Positions 1-12,686 of a DNA stretch of 64,000 nucleotides are shown here, piece after piece (positions within the stretch are counted from its first letter, which is position 1; the number at the start of each line of letters is the position of its first letter). The notes below the pieces were generated by a model. That model was given only the letters and a program-made list of their open reading frames with translations. It was not told the origin of the DNA and did not search any database. The position numbers were made by a program, and so were the translations under genes. The DNA comes from Chiua virens. Taxonomy: Eukaryota > Basidiomycota > Agaricomycetes > Boletales > Boletaceae. The DNA is taken from assembly GCA_019787685.1 (NCBI GenBank), contig JAHNUO010000009.1, positions 930,001-994,000 of the forward strand, read 5' to 3'.

Positions 1-65
1 GGTAGCCCAGCAAGCAGCAGGACAGCTTGACGACGTCGACGAACAGTCCCCACGTGCGTCCCCAA

Positions 66-1624
66 CTAGCGCCACCGCCTCTCAGTAACCCCATGAGCGG
101 CAGCGTTACATGCCTCACATACACGAACTCGATGAGTGCGGTGGTGATCAGCACCCTTTCTTGCCTTGCGCACCCAATCAAATTCGGTTGCGGTCCTATC
201 ATCAGGTATAGAGTCGTCAGGGTAGCGAACACCCGAACGACGACCCAAACTGCGGAACATGTCGCGTAGACCATCGTAGTCGGGAAGGTCGGTAAAGGAA
301 AGAGACAAGGAATAGGTGAGAAAGAGGGTGAATTCGACGGGGAGGGTGGCAGTCATCGGAATAGTGGGTGGTGGCAAGTAGGGGTCAGGGTCTTGATGAG
401 CGTCTGAATGGTAAGAAGCAGAGGATTCTCTACGGTGATGACGGTGACGCATTGGAGAAGGTGTGGGGGATTCGGGAGGAATTGGAGAAGGGGCTCGTGA
501 GCAGGAACGTATAGGAGTACGGGGCTGTGAGCGAGTACGGGGATGACGCGGAGTCTCGCGGACGGCGATTGAGGGGAAAGCCCTAGATTTTTCGACAACA
601 GAATGTGTTTCCTCGTGTTCCAGATTGTCTTGCAACGAAGGCGCATCGTTGCGAAGCGGTTGTTCCTCCTTTTCCAATTGTTCTTGATAAACAAGATCCG
701 GTGATGACTGAGGTAATAAAGGGCCAATAGCGTCCAACTTGGCTTGCAAAATAAGGTCCCATGTCTGTGATACCGTTGGTGCACGTAGCTTTCTCCAGGG
801 TAGGGTCCCACGGAGGAAGTAAATGAGCATATACGCAAGGGACTCGAGGTCATCACGACGAGCACATTCTGTAACGGTAGTATGAGCGGATATAAATCGT
901 TCAAGCGACGTTATACGCACCGACACCGCGATGAGCGTTTAAACTAGCGAAAAGGCTGGTGCCTACACCATGCTTTCCTTCTTGTTTGTAAGGAAGGTGA
1001 TCGCCTGTCCTAGAATCCCTGAAGCGACGTGCGAGACCAAAGTCGATGACATTGACGATGGAGGTGGTCGGAGAAGAAGGCAGGCCCATGACGAAATTGG
1101 CAGGTTTTACGTCGCGATGTATAAATGAACGGGAATGAATAAATTCAAGGCGCGACAACTAGGCAACGAAAAATGAGCGTGGATAAATTAATATTGATGT
1201 GGCGTCGAGGTGGAGACAAGGAAATAGACGTACAAGCTGATCGGCTAGGAGAAGAACGGTCTTGAGAGAAAAGTGTCTGTTGCAGACTTTGAAGAGATCC
1301 TCCAAGGAGGGCCCGAGAAGATCGATGACCATGACGTTGTAGTCCCCTTGCTTGCCCGAGTACATGATCCAGGGTACGCCTGGCCCACCCATGAGAGACT
1401 TGTATACTTTGGATTCTTGGCGAAGGGGAGATGTGAGGGAGCGGGGTATGGCAGGTTCGAGTTTGATAGCGACTTCCTTGCCCGCTATGGTGTGTACGCC
1501 GAGGAAGACGGAGCCTGTGTTTGAACATGAGAGGGTAGACGAGGACAGCAGAGAGAGACTGACCACAGCCACCGTTGGCGATTTCTTCCTCGAGTCTGTA
1601 CTTTCCACCAAACGTGACCTCCAT
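66..1624 (-). CDS. Casein kinase 1 family protein kinase with an insert in the kinase domain
   Basis: Serine/threonine kinase of the CK1 family. The start at 1624 gives MEVTFGGKYRLEEEI, the usual CK1 opening. The GxG loop and VAIKLEP lysine lie near 1500-1440, the catalytic loop HRDVKPANF near 1110, and DFGLARRF near 1045. The CK1-specific GTSLFASLNAHRG and RRDDLESLAYMLIYFLRG segments flank an intron at about 926-870. The last kinase segment (LPVEF, PDYDGLRDMF) lies near 340-245 and the gene ends at 66 in a basic tail. About 130 residues of Pro/Ser/Arg-rich low-complexity sequence (roughly 740-350) separate ILQAKLDA from LPVEF, which lie close together in ordinary CK1 proteins. At least three introns are needed. 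Catalytic residues look intact, so it is probably active; substrate and cellular location cannot be inferred. Confidence 0.88.
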
Positions 1625-1717
1625 CGTCTCTGGCAAAAACAGAAACAGACAGTGGGTTTGATAGTCGTTCAGATTATGTAAGTTGGCTTGCACGTGATCG
1701 CGTCGTGAGCTTGATTC

Positions 1718-3040
1718 ATGTCAACAGACATGTCACTTTTCAGATTCTTTGCGTGCTCCAGTGAGTCGGCTCTCTCTCTGCTCTTGACTCCTATCTTATT
1801 CCATCCCCAGCCCCAGAGCGACGAAGCGGGGACAAAACATTACCCATCCTACCAAATGAGATATACCTTCTTATATTCCAACATCTTACTTGGGACCTTC
1901 GAACGTTGGCCAGACTTCGTTGCACTTGCAAATTCTTTGCCAATGTTTGCCTTCCTCACATGTTTGGAGTCCTCGAGTTCTGTAGCATTGAGATCCCCCC
2001 TCATGCCAACCCTAATATGGTCTCTTTCTTCGGCCAGACATTGTTTCAGCAGATTGCTGCAAACCACCCAGCCTCTCTGACCCTCGCCAAAAGTGTGCGG
2101 GTCCTCCGCTTGAACAATAGACACGCAGACAGCTGGACAAGGGGACTTACTCCTAACCGTCACCTCTCTTCCATTTCACTCATGACGAACATACACCAAC
2201 TTGAACTTCGGGATTGTCTCGTGGACGTCGACCATTGGTGCACCATGGCGTCTCTGCCATTGCTTGAGGAACTATGCTTTACTTCTTGCGAATTCCTTCT
2301 GAGCCCTCCGGGTGTTAAACCCGAAATGATGGACAAGCTCAGGCTCTCCCTCCTGAAGGTCTGGCTTTGTGTTGGGCATTTCCGACCCATGGTATCCGTA
2401 GATGCTCGCAATCTACGCACCCTTAATGCACCTCTTGATATTCTCCTCGACATCGATTTCCTCCCCCAGTCTGCTCTCACAGGATTAGTCCTCGGTGGCA
2501 ATTGTTGGTGCCCTGGCGAGCATCCCTGGGACTTGCACATAATTCAGATGCGTGACATCCTTGAAAAGCTACCCGACTCTATCCAGACGCTATCGATTTC
2601 CATCTTCGACTTTGTGGATTCAATATTAGATGGGCCAACAGATGATATTCTCCGATTCATCTTTGCTTCTCCTGCATGGTCTAACTTTCGTCACCTCCGT
2701 TCACTCAAGCTCACAATTAATCACTATGGATTTAGGGAAGATGCGGAGGTCAGTTGCCTGCCTCTGCCTAATACCTCTCATCCTAATTGATTACCCTTAG
2801 ACCCTTCCCCCGACATTGGATGGCATTGCTCATCTCACCAATCTGCAATCGTTGGTAGTGGAATGTCCAGTCTGCCGGGATGACAACGAACCAAAGATGC
2901 CTTTTTCAGACATCCAACCCATTCTTCGTGACAGACTTGGTCCTCACTCTCGCCTCACTTACTTACATATCCTTGGGACAGATCTGGATTTAGTGGATGG
3001 GGAATGGTCAGAAGTGCACAACTTGGATTGTACTGTATAA
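1718..3040 (+). CDS. F-box/LRR-like protein (copy A)
   Basis: Predicted substrate adaptor of an SCF ubiquitin ligase. ATGs at 1718 and 1730 are in frame. A first intron at 1761-1810 (GTGAGT...CCCCAG) joins a short exon to TPERRSGDKTLPILPNEIY, an F-box start, followed by LARLRCTCKFF. The rest is leucine-rich without strict repeat periodicity. A second intron at 2749-2800 leads to a last exon ending in LGPHSRLTYLHILGT and LVDGEWSEV. The same exon plan and C-terminal signature recur in copies near 46.6-47.8, 52.9-53.5 and 56.2-57.5 kb. This copy has an open reading frame throughout and looks functional. Target proteins are unknown; assignment to F-box rests on the N-terminal motif plus the paralogues. 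Confidence 0.75.
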
Positions 3041-4578
3041 CGAGGCGAAATTGCAATGTGATCGGCTGATCTGTAATCTCCATTTCCTCGAAAGACTGCA
3101 TAAACGTAACTTCCGCTTGCGTGTGGTCCTCACTACGCAGCACGAAACAAGAGACATTTTCCATGGCAGGGCTTGATCGTGATGATTTGTTTGATCCAAA
3201 ACAGGCCCTTTGCGCCCTCTTCAGAATCACCATTTTCTAGAACGCTGGCGAACAATGCCCTCCGAGTGCCCGTTCTTGCCAAGAACGACTGGTCACACTG
3301 CCCACCACCAACTTTGGAGGACATCCCCCCTCATGTCCACAGCGTCCTGCAAAAGGTCAAGGATGAACCTTGCAGATAGCTGAAAACCTACGATGAACTC
3401 AATACATATCGGGCCCCTTCAGCCAAGCAAACACACCCGGTCCGAGTCTATGGCTGATAGTGACCCCAAGGGAGGACAGACGAAAGCGGTGGACTCGGAT
3501 GTGGTGAAACTGAAACCCTTTCAGAGCAACACCAGCAATCAAAGGGACAAGCCGGTATCATCGAGATCGCCGTGACCACGAGTCACAATTGGATGACTCA
3601 CGTATGTGCGCTGCGGAAAAGAAATGTTTAGATATGTAGAACGAGGAGTACGCACCACTCATTGTCCAGGTACATATTCTGTTGGAGATCGAGCGTCGAG
3701 CATTAGTATAAACACGAGCAAACCAAGCTCGGCCTCACTGTGTCAAGGCAACGACTACAGATTACACATCTGAGTCGTCCGGAGACAATAGCAGCATGGT
3801 ATATAAAATGTCGACCTGTATCAGGGGATCCTAATTCATAGTCGTCGTCCCCGGCCCTCACAAGGGCTCACCTCGTCTGATCCGAGTCAGTCGCCACCTC
3901 GCGTACTCCTGCTGCGAAATATTCCATACATCGTTGTCTCACCGTAACATTACATACTTATCCCGGTTCCGATTTGTCGTTCACGTTTCTATATGCACAA
4001 ATGTTTGCTACATGGATCCTAAGAGCTGGGCTCGGGTAATAGGCGCAGCTGTCTGTGACACCGATCGTTTCCCCATCGTCGTTTGCCAGTAGTAGATCGT
4101 TATCCGAGTCGTTGACTCTCGTACTAGTATTATCCTAGTGACGCTCGTCTTATGTCCCGCTGAAAACCCCGACGTCAAATTCCATGGCAAAGGACAGATC
4201 CGTGGATGGTGGCTTGATTGAGGCTCGAGACCGACTCGGAGGCGCCAGACCTGCTGAGCTCAACTTCGAGTCGTTCCTCCTACGTAGCACCGGGTCTGTG
4301 TTGTTCACTCCCTGTAGTATTGCCATGGATGCAACTCTGTCTTCGCTTTTTAGATAGCCATATTCCTCATGTTGTGTGTGCGCATTGTCACGACCATGCA
4401 CTCAGGCTAGGAATAGAACACGACCCACGTTGTACCCATTTAGTAGTCGGCGGCGCTGGTTGATCGGTTCTCAGAGGATCCTTCTCATACACTCAGCATC
4501 CCTCCTCGCCAACTCGTATATTCGCTCATCACACGTCACTTAAAATAATGGATCCAACCACGTATGTACTATGTATAA
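3041..4578. other. Long intergenic region, no gene recognised
   Basis: About 1.5 kb with only short open frames (under about 85 codons) that show no family resemblance. No tRNA, transposon end or repeat was recognised. It probably holds the F-box 3' flank and the promoter of the downstream receptor gene. Confidence 0.5.
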
Positions 4579-7500
4579 TTGCCTGAATGTGTTTGTTGTG
4601 CTGACTCGCTCACTGTGGGCCCAGAGCACAATCCATTACTATCACAGGTGGGAGACTCGGATTGTAACTCTGGAAACCGTTCCGTACGAATTTCTCTTCT
4701 TGCAGACATCGAACTTCGTACTGCCAGTGGATCAAATCCCCGATTTGCTTTGCCAAGGCAATACTACATTAAATTCTCATTAGGCAATACGCTGCGAACG
4801 ACGAAAAAGATGAAGCAGAACAAGAATGGTATTTTATGGAACGAAGAAATATCTTTGTGAGTAGACTTACTTTGATATATGTGAGAGAACTCAGTGAATG
4901 GCCTCAGTCGTGGAGATGATGCATCTGTCCTGGTTGCCAAGGTTTACCGGACCCACCGCATGCCGGGTCAACAGGATGAAGCCGTTGCAAGTCTGACCTA
5001 TACGATCGGGGAAATAATATCGAAGTTGAAAAACAAAGGTGCGATGAATTCCTATTGCACTTTCTACTGACAACAGTCTTGTTCAGTGTTCGAAGAACCT
5101 CTCCTTATGGACCCTTCTAAGACCGCTATTTCTTCCAGGCTCAATTTCACACTGAAATTTACGTTCACATCCGTCCCTTGCCAACCCCTTGAAGCGGACG
5201 AGCGTCAGGTTGCGGATGCCGTCGATACAGCGAAACAAGCAGTCGAAGCGATGCGTCCCACTCCTGTGGTCGACCACCTGAGTTCGGCGGTCGATACAGT
5301 CACGCAAGTTGTGAACAGCGCACAGACGTTTGCGACCACATGGGATGTTCTATTGAAGAGGATAAAACTCTTTGACCAGATTGTAACTGGCATCGCAGAG
5401 GTACTTACTACTTTGTCGCTACCCGCTCTTCTTCTCATTGCCACGTAGATTCACCCATATACTTCGCTCGCCTGGTCTGTTATCTCAGCTGCACACAAGG
5501 TCTGGTTTGTTTCATGTTATATTCTCATGCTGTTCCTGATGGCCGCGACATTTGACACAGGTTCTCGTAAATCAGAATGATCGCGATGATCAGATCACTC
5601 GCTTAGCGGGCACCATGAGTGATGTTTTAGCATTCGTTCACGACGCAGATCCCTTGAAGGCAGACAGGGCGCACGTGGAGCCTCTTAAGCTCTTGACCCA
5701 ACAAGTGATGGAGTGCGCCTATTTTATTCGCGACTACGCCGAGCACAAAAGCTTCGGTAAGATGGTCCACTACTTCGTGTTCATCCCCATTCACCGCCTT
5801 GCGCAGTGACTCGTCTGGCGAAGTACACATTGTCGGATATCAATTCCAAGATCACCGATTACCAGAGAAGGCTTCAAGAACTCAGAGATGCCTTCTTGCG
5901 GGGAGTTGGACTACAGACCGGAATCACAGTCGTTCGTATGATGAACGTGATCGAGCACACCTGTAAGCTTTACTCCATTGATTTGCGATCGGACGTTCAT
6001 ATATATGGTTCGCAGTGGAGGACAAGGACCTGGACGACATGCCTTATGCCAAGGGCGCCAGGCACGATCAGGACAAGGGTTGTCTTACAGGGACCCGGGA
6101 CGAGGTGTTACGGGAACTTCGTGAGATCCTCAGCAATCCCGCAGAGGATGCTCCACGAGTGTGTCTTCTCACCGGTCTCGCGGGATCGGGCAAGTCTGCG
6201 GTGGCTCATTCGATGGCGCGATGGTTTGAGGGACAGAAGAGGCTCGTCTCGTCGTACTGTTTCGCAAGGACGGACGTCGCTCGCCGGAACCCGACGAATT
6301 TGTTTAGTACTGTTGCACGGGACCTCTGCGACCACAATGCTGAGTACAAGTCCGCCCTGTGGAAGGTCGTGGGGGAAAGTCGATCACTTCGCACGTCGGA
6401 AGTACCCACAGAGCAGTTGGAACGACTGATCATCGAACCTAGCAAGCACATCCAGGCTATCGGCCCTCTAGTGGTGGTCATCGATGCGCTTGACGAGTGC
6501 GGTGACCAGGCTAGTCGCCAACAACTTGTGCTTGCCATCTCCAGACTAGCAACCGAGACGTCATTCCCATTCAACCTGCGCTTCCTGATCACGACTCGTC
6601 CCGAAAGTGACATTCTTGCCAAGCTCCCGCCGGGTCCCCGCTTGGTCCATAAACAAATGAGTAATATCTCAGAGCAAATGGTCGATGAAGACATTGAGAA
6701 GTTTATCCGACATTCTCTCGATGAATGGTCCTCGGAACTCGACTTGTCGAACCAGGACTGGTGCCGACTACTTGTCCATCATTCCCAACATCTCTTCCAG
6801 TGGGCGGCTACTGCATGCAAGTTCATTCAGGGGTTTGGGTCAATTGGACTTGGACGATCTGCCCGACTCGGACTACTGTTGAAGACCCGCCGGACTGAAG
6901 CTGGGTACCCATTGGACGAACTATACAAGACCGTGCTACTACAGCTATTCAAATCGGCACCTGAACAAGATCGGTTTCGAGAGGTGATGGGCGTCTTGCT
7001 TGCTCTCAAGGAACCACTCCCACTCCCTTGCCTTTCGGATCTCTTTCATGGACACCTGAAGATCACTATGGACATTCTGGAAGACATTCCGATAGATGTC
7101 CCAGTAGATGTCCGAGCTATGGTGTCATCTCTTGCATCCCTGCTAGATGGGGCTTGTGATGACCGGAAGCCTGTCCGCCCACTCCATGCATCCTTCTATG
7201 ACTTCTTACGTGATGGCAAGCGCAGTTCAGCCTTCCACATCCCATTCTTACCCCAGCATTCTCTCACTCTTGGACAAGCATCACTTGTGTGCATGTGTCG
7301 CATGCTCAAGTTCAACATATGTGGCCTTGCTGATTCCCGAATCCTTAATGACAAAGTCTCTGGTTTGTCCAGCTGCGTGGATGAGGCCATCCCCCCTCAC
7401 CTGTCATACTCTTGTCTATACTGGATGGACCATCTACAGCATACCATCTGCAGCTCAGATTTAAATTCTGAAATCACACTGTTCTTCAAAAGGTTTTTTC

Positions 7501-9858
7501 CCTACTGGCTTGAAGTCATCAGCCTCCTTTCCCTCTCATCAGCATCTCCCATTTCTTCTGCCCTGCAGACATGCATTGCCCTTCAACATTGGGCTCAACC
7601 TAAGGTAAGATCAAAGAATGAGACCAGTTGACATGCTAAACACTTGGTGTTAGGACTCAGAGATTTGCACCCTTGCTTCAGAAGGATCCCGATTCATCCA
7701 GGTGTTCTCACCCCTACTCAGACAATGCACCCCTCATCTATATCTGTCAGCCATGCCCCAGACCCCCCTCAGTTCACCACTTTGTAAGCTATGGCTTGAC
7801 CGACTTTTGAAGCATGCTTCAATCAGGACTGGACATCCAGCCAATTGGCCAGCAGATGTTCATACCCTGCATGGACATAGTGGTGCTGTGAACTCTGTTG
7901 GGTATTCACCAGATTGTAGGCATGTTGTCTCTGGCTCTATAGATGGGACTATCAGGATCTGGGATGCAGCCACTGGTCAGCCCATAGGAAGTCCATTCCA
8001 GGGGCACACAGATTCTGTCAAATCTGTCAGTTATTCACCTGATGGAAAGAACATTGTCTCTGGCTCTGGTGACAGGACCATTAGGATCTGGGATGCAGCC
8101 ACTGGTCAGCCCATAGGAAGTCCATTCCAGGGGCACACACATTGGGTCACATCTGTTGGCTATTCACCTGATGGAAAGAACATTGTCTCTGGCTCTCATG
8201 ACAACACCATCAGGATCTGGGATGCAGCCACTGGTCAGCCCATAGGAAGTCCATTCCAGGGGCACACATCTGGGGTCACATCTGTTGGCTATTCACCTGA
8301 TGGAAAGAACATTGTCTCTGGCTCTGATGATGAGACCATCAGGATCTGGGATGCAGCCACTGGTCAGCCCATAGGAAGTCCATTCCAGGGGCACACAGAT
8401 TGGGTCACATCTGTTGGCTATTCACCTGATGGAAAGAACATTGTCTCTGGCTCTGATGACAACACCATCAGGATCTGGGATGCAGCCACTGGTCAGCCCA
8501 TAGGAAGTCCATTCCAGGGGCACACAAGTTTTGTCACATCTGTTGGCTATTCACCTGATGGAAAGAACATTGTCTCTGGCTCTTGTGACAACACCATCAG
8601 GATCTGGGATGCAGCCACTGGTCAGCCCATAGGAAGTCCATTCCAGGGGCACACACATTGGGTCACATCTGTTGGCTATTCACCTGATGGAAAGAACATT
8701 GTCTCTGGCTCTCATGACAAGACCATCAGGATCTGGGATGCAGCCACTGGTCAGCCCATAGGAAGTCCATTCCAGGGGCACACAGATTCTGTCACATCTG
8801 TTGGCTATTCACCTGATGGAAAGAACATTGTCTCTGGCTCTGATGACAACACCATCAGGATCTGGGATGCAGCCACTGGTCAGCCCATAGGAAGTCCATT
8901 CCAGGGGCACACACATTCTGTCACATCTGTTGGCTATTCACCTGATGGAAAGAACATTGTCTCTGGCTCTCATGACAACACCATCAGGATCTGGGATGCA
9001 GCCACTGGTCAGTCCATAGGAAGTCCATTCCAGGGGCACACACATTGGGTCATATCTGTTGGCTATTCACCTGATGGAAAGAACATTGTCTCTGGCTCTG
9101 ATGACAACACCATCAGGATCTGGGATGCAGCCACTGGTCAGCCCATAGGAAGTCCATTCCAGGGGCACACATCTGTGGTCACATCTGTTGGCTATTCACC
9201 TGATGGAAAGAACATTGTCTCTGGCTCTGATGACAACACCATCAGGATCTGGGATGCAGCCACTGGTCAGTCCATAGGAAGTCCATTCCAGGGGCACACA
9301 CATTCTGTCACATCTGTTGGCTATTCACCTGATGGAAAGAACATTGTCTCTGGCTCTTCTGACAAGACCATCAGGATCTGGGATGCAGCCACTGGTCAGC
9401 CCATAGGAAGTCCATTCCAGGGGCACACATCTGTGGTCACATCTGTTGGCTATTCACCTGATGGAAAGAACATTGTCTCTGGCTCTGATGACCATGCTAT
9501 CAGGATCTGGGATGCAGCCACTGGTCACCTCATAGCAGGTCCCTTCCAGGGCCATGGCAGTTCCTATATCTACTCGGTGTCTTTTTCACCCAATGGTGAC
9601 CATATCATCTCTGGGTCTGCTGACAAGTCTATCAAAGTGTGGAGGGTACATCAACTTCTTTCTTTTGGTCAGTTTCTCAATCATGATGGTTGGATTGTTT
9701 CCCATGATCTTTGTTATGGTTGGGTTGCTCCTTGGCTTAGACTTGGTTCCCCTTACCTTCCTCCTCTTTCCTTGGTTATATCTCCTCATGGAGCATTCCA
9801 AGTTGATATTGATAGTTCATTATCTGGAGAGTCATGGATTACCTGTTGGAAGTCATGA
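4579..9858 (+). CDS. NLR-like STAND receptor: C2-like, helical, NACHT, 14 WD40 repeats
   Basis: Signal-transducing NTPase of the fungal NACHT-WD40 class, a family that includes the incompatibility protein HET-E. The first exons (4579 to about 5038, intron near 4858-4906) give a C2-like beta domain (YYIKFSLGN, LVAKVYRTHRMPG, LTYTIGEII). A helical region follows, with the basidiomycete-typical IHPYTSLAWSVISAAHK assembled over introns near 5401-5561. Walker A GLAGSGKS is at 6174-6197 and Walker B VVVIDALDECG near 6471-6503. An intron at 7605-7653 keeps frame into the WD40 array. After the array comes a DGWIVS...PWLRLG tail, usual for this class. Predicted length is about 1,600 residues. The start codon and N-terminal exons are the least certain parts. 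A role in non-self recognition is inference from the family. Confidence 0.85.
7861..9648 (+). repeat. Tandem WD40-coding repeats, 129-bp period
   Basis: Fourteen WD40 units of 43 codons. The codons for RIWD recur at exactly 129-bp spacing from 7954 to 9502 (13 positions, no indels). Units 2-13 are almost identical at DNA level; units 1 and 14 have diverged. Within the homogenised units, variation is concentrated at four codons: the two after GHT (D/H/S, then S/W/G/F/V) and the two flanking the conserved D in GSxDx (G/H/D/C/S, then N/K/E/R/H). Fourteen units would make two seven-bladed propellers. Confidence 0.95.
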
Positions 9859-10247
9859 ATACTATTTCCCTGTGTCCAAGTAATTTTTCTATCCTACATC
9901 CTTCTTTTGGTCATGATAATAGATGTGACTATTGGTATCTTTGTCACATCTGGATGACTTGGATTGTTGGAAGAAACTCAATATGCTTTCAACAGGGCCT
10001 CACAAACAATCATATCCATTCCTGATGCAAAATAATGACTATGATGATTGCGGAATGGATTTGAACTCCTTACTTACCACATTTTCCAGTATGCACTGAA
10101 ATTACATACATATTGTATGATTGACAGACCATCAAATATTCAAATATTCACCATATATTGCGTACAATTTGCATACAGATATTTTCATGAGTAGTGTGTC
10201 AGTTCGTCAATATGTTTTACAATGGATGCAAGGTGTACGCATACCAC
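9859..10247. other. Intergenic region between convergent genes
   Basis: AT-rich spacer between the 3' ends of the receptor gene and the questin-oxidase-like gene. No gene or repeat recognised. Confidence 0.5.
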
Positions 10248-12134
10248 CTATGCCCTCCCCTGACCCTTCATGAGTTCCAATTCCTCCAACGCTGCCTTTT
10301 GGAACTCTTGGTAATTCCATGCGCCCGTGTTTTCCTCCCCGTGGGTCACCCATCCAAGCGCCGCCGCGGTCAACCACGCCGTACGCAAAAACACAGACCC
10401 GTCCAGGTACCCATACTCGGGGTTCACGTCCACGCCGTCCTTAGAGAGCGATTCAAGGACAAATCCTGCCTCGCGATGTCCATACAGGAGGTTGAAGTGC
10501 GCCAACGCACGTTGCACTTTGCAGAGGTGCTCGTTTGGGTGGACGAGTGCGTCCGCGAGGATGGCATACCATGGGTTCGTGTTGCCGGCGTAGGGTGTCG
10601 TCGAAGAGAGTGCACATGTGGCGGGAGTCGGCAGAGTGCCTGGGAGCGTGTTGGAATACTTGGAAGAGGGTGCATTCGGGACAGGCGGGAGTGGTCGAGA
10701 GGTGAAATCCTTCAGGGCGAAACTTGGACGGCCACGGACGACCCACCAGGTGATGCTCGTCAAAAAGTGTGCCCGAAGCAGCTTCCTTTGGGATTCATGG
10801 GAGAGGTATGCACAGATCGTGGGAATGAACAGCACAGATGTCACGATATGTGCGCTGATGAGAACGATCAGCTACGTATAAGGGTATCTATCATGGCTGC
10901 GCTTACGTGAAGAAATCGGCACGATATTCAGCCTCGTTTCCGTCCCAGCTTCCGACGCCATACATGAGCGTCGCAGCCCAAATGAGCTCCTCCATACGTG
11001 CTTCGAGATCTTCCTGTGTTTCGATTTGACAGTCCCAAAGCTCACCGTATTTGACGAAGATCTCCCCATGTGACTCGAGCATCGCAGCGAATTCATGCTT
11101 GTCAAGGGTCCTGTTTCCAAAGAAACGAGGGTCACGAAGCATGAGTGTCAAAATGTTCAACGCTCGCAAGCGCGACCCTGCTTTTGGCATCCACTCTGGC
11201 TCTATTCGTAGACATCAGTCTTGCACAAGCGATAACAGGGAAAACCACTTGCCTTGCTTCTCCAATTCAGAGATGGGACTCGTGCGTTGGGTGAAGAGAA
11301 GACGAGTAATGGGGGTAGTAGCACCAGCAGGGTGGACTGACGTCCATGCGAGACCTACAAATCAAGAAAATGAGGATTAACCTATGTACGGAAGCCTTCC
11401 GAACTGTTCACCTTCTGCGATGAGACCCATTATGCCAAACTCGGCACCGTAGCCGACATGAATGATAGGGTGGATGAGAATCTCGAGAAACCGATTAAGC
11501 ATCTCGGGTTGCTCGGTCCCCTGCTTTGGCGTGCGGACATTGTAGTGCGAGGAAAAGATGTATTTCTCAAGTATGTCTGAAATATTGGCACCGGGCTGGA
11601 GCACGACCCGATGGAAGTAATCGAGATAGGCATTGTAGTAGCTAGATAGCGAGCGTCAACGGGAAAAACCGGCCTCGAACACCCAAATACATACTGGTCA
11701 TTCCCGAGGTAATCCGTAAAGGTATCGTCTGTAATGGTCACCTTGTTTGGGGCGACAAACGCGACGCGCAGATGGTCGAGATGGGTATCCTCGTAGGCAG
11801 CGTTTATCACGTGCGCCGGGGCACCAAGGGCATAAATGGCGAGCAAGTGATGGACTGAGTGGCTATGAAGAGAGCATCAACCAAACGGCCGCAACCGAGC
11901 AAGGGTAGAGACGTACTTGTGGAAACTGAACTCGTTGAAAAAGACATGGCTGCGCTCGTGGTTATCCCTGAGCGCTTTAAGCAACGCAGCCGTAGCCTCG
12001 GGTCCACAGTTGGGCACACGGCCAGGTGCGAGAAGTGACGGCGGGGGCTTGACGCCAGGAAAGAGGCGGACGAGAATCTCGCGGGAAGATGGGGTCGCAG
12101 GTATGACAACGGTTGGTGGTGCGGAAGTAGTCAT
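10248..12134 (-). CDS. Questin oxidase-like protein (DUF4243 / AflY family)
   Basis: Resembles the questin oxidase family, whose studied members carry out Baeyer-Villiger-type cleavage in anthraquinone and aflatoxin pathways. Start at 12134 gives MTTSAPPTVV; an in-frame ATG at 12155 is an alternative. Recognisable segments in order: NHERSHVFFNEFSFHKY, HLLAIYALGAPAHVINAAY (near 11850-11790), LEKYIFSSHYN, LIHPIIHVGYGAEFG (near 11480), WAATLMYGVGSWDG (near 10970), and a last exon 10844-10248 with LLYGHREAGFVLESL. Five or more short introns interrupt it. No other secondary-metabolite gene lies beside it, so membership of a biosynthetic cluster is unsupported; many basidiomycetes carry stand-alone copies. 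Substrate unknown. Confidence 0.82.
10747..10797. repeat. 51-bp exact repeat, copy within the questin-oxidase-like gene
   Basis: This coding segment (encoding SQRKLLRAHF and flanks on the minus strand) is identical over 51 bp to intergenic sequence at 15237-15287, in the same plus-strand orientation. Confidence 0.95.
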
Positions 12135-12155
12135 GGCGGCTGGGATGTAGAGCAA

Positions 12156-12686
12156 GGATAGGTTTTTGATCAGAAATTTATACTATGTAGCCCCAGCCTT
12201 GGGGAGGCGATGAGCACCCGAGATAGTACCCATCAGAGGCTTACTCAGAGAGGCAGTACCATACCTTTGCGGCGAAGGGCCGCGCTAACGCAGGCCGACA
12301 GTCTAGTATGGACCGCAGCTTCCACATCGGTGCCGTACGGTATCCGATGATGATACCACAGTGTTGTCTTCTGCCACGGAGATCTTGTCAAGTAGCTTCC
12401 GAGTCACTGCTTGCATGAGGCGAGCACCGACTGTGGCGACACCCATCAGCTTTCAAGGTAAAGATGCGTTTGCATGATTGTTCAAATTTCAAACGCTTAC
12501 CCCCACGATCACGACGGATGTTTGACAGAGTATCCGCTGTTTGCGTGGGAAGCCAGTTCTCTCACTGATAACACCATTACTCGACATGTCAGCCTCCAAA
12601 TGCTACAAAACACGGACCCCTGCTGATCTGCAGGACCTGCCCACCAACACTCGTGTTTTCCCTGTTGAACCCTTCTTCACGCCACG
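12156..12686. other. Intergenic region
   Basis: Divergent spacer of about 530 bp between the questin-oxidase-like gene and a hypothetical gene. Short frames only; no motif recognised. Confidence 0.45.

Noticed and set aside
3173..3575. Two short plus-strand frames after F-box copy A
   Set aside because: Under 70 codons, no homology, and no splice link to the F-box gene, which already ends with its conserved C-terminal signature.
10248..12134. Questin-oxidase-like gene as part of a secondary-metabolite cluster
   Set aside because: Neighbours are a receptor gene and hypothetical genes; no synthase, P450 or transporter lies nearby.
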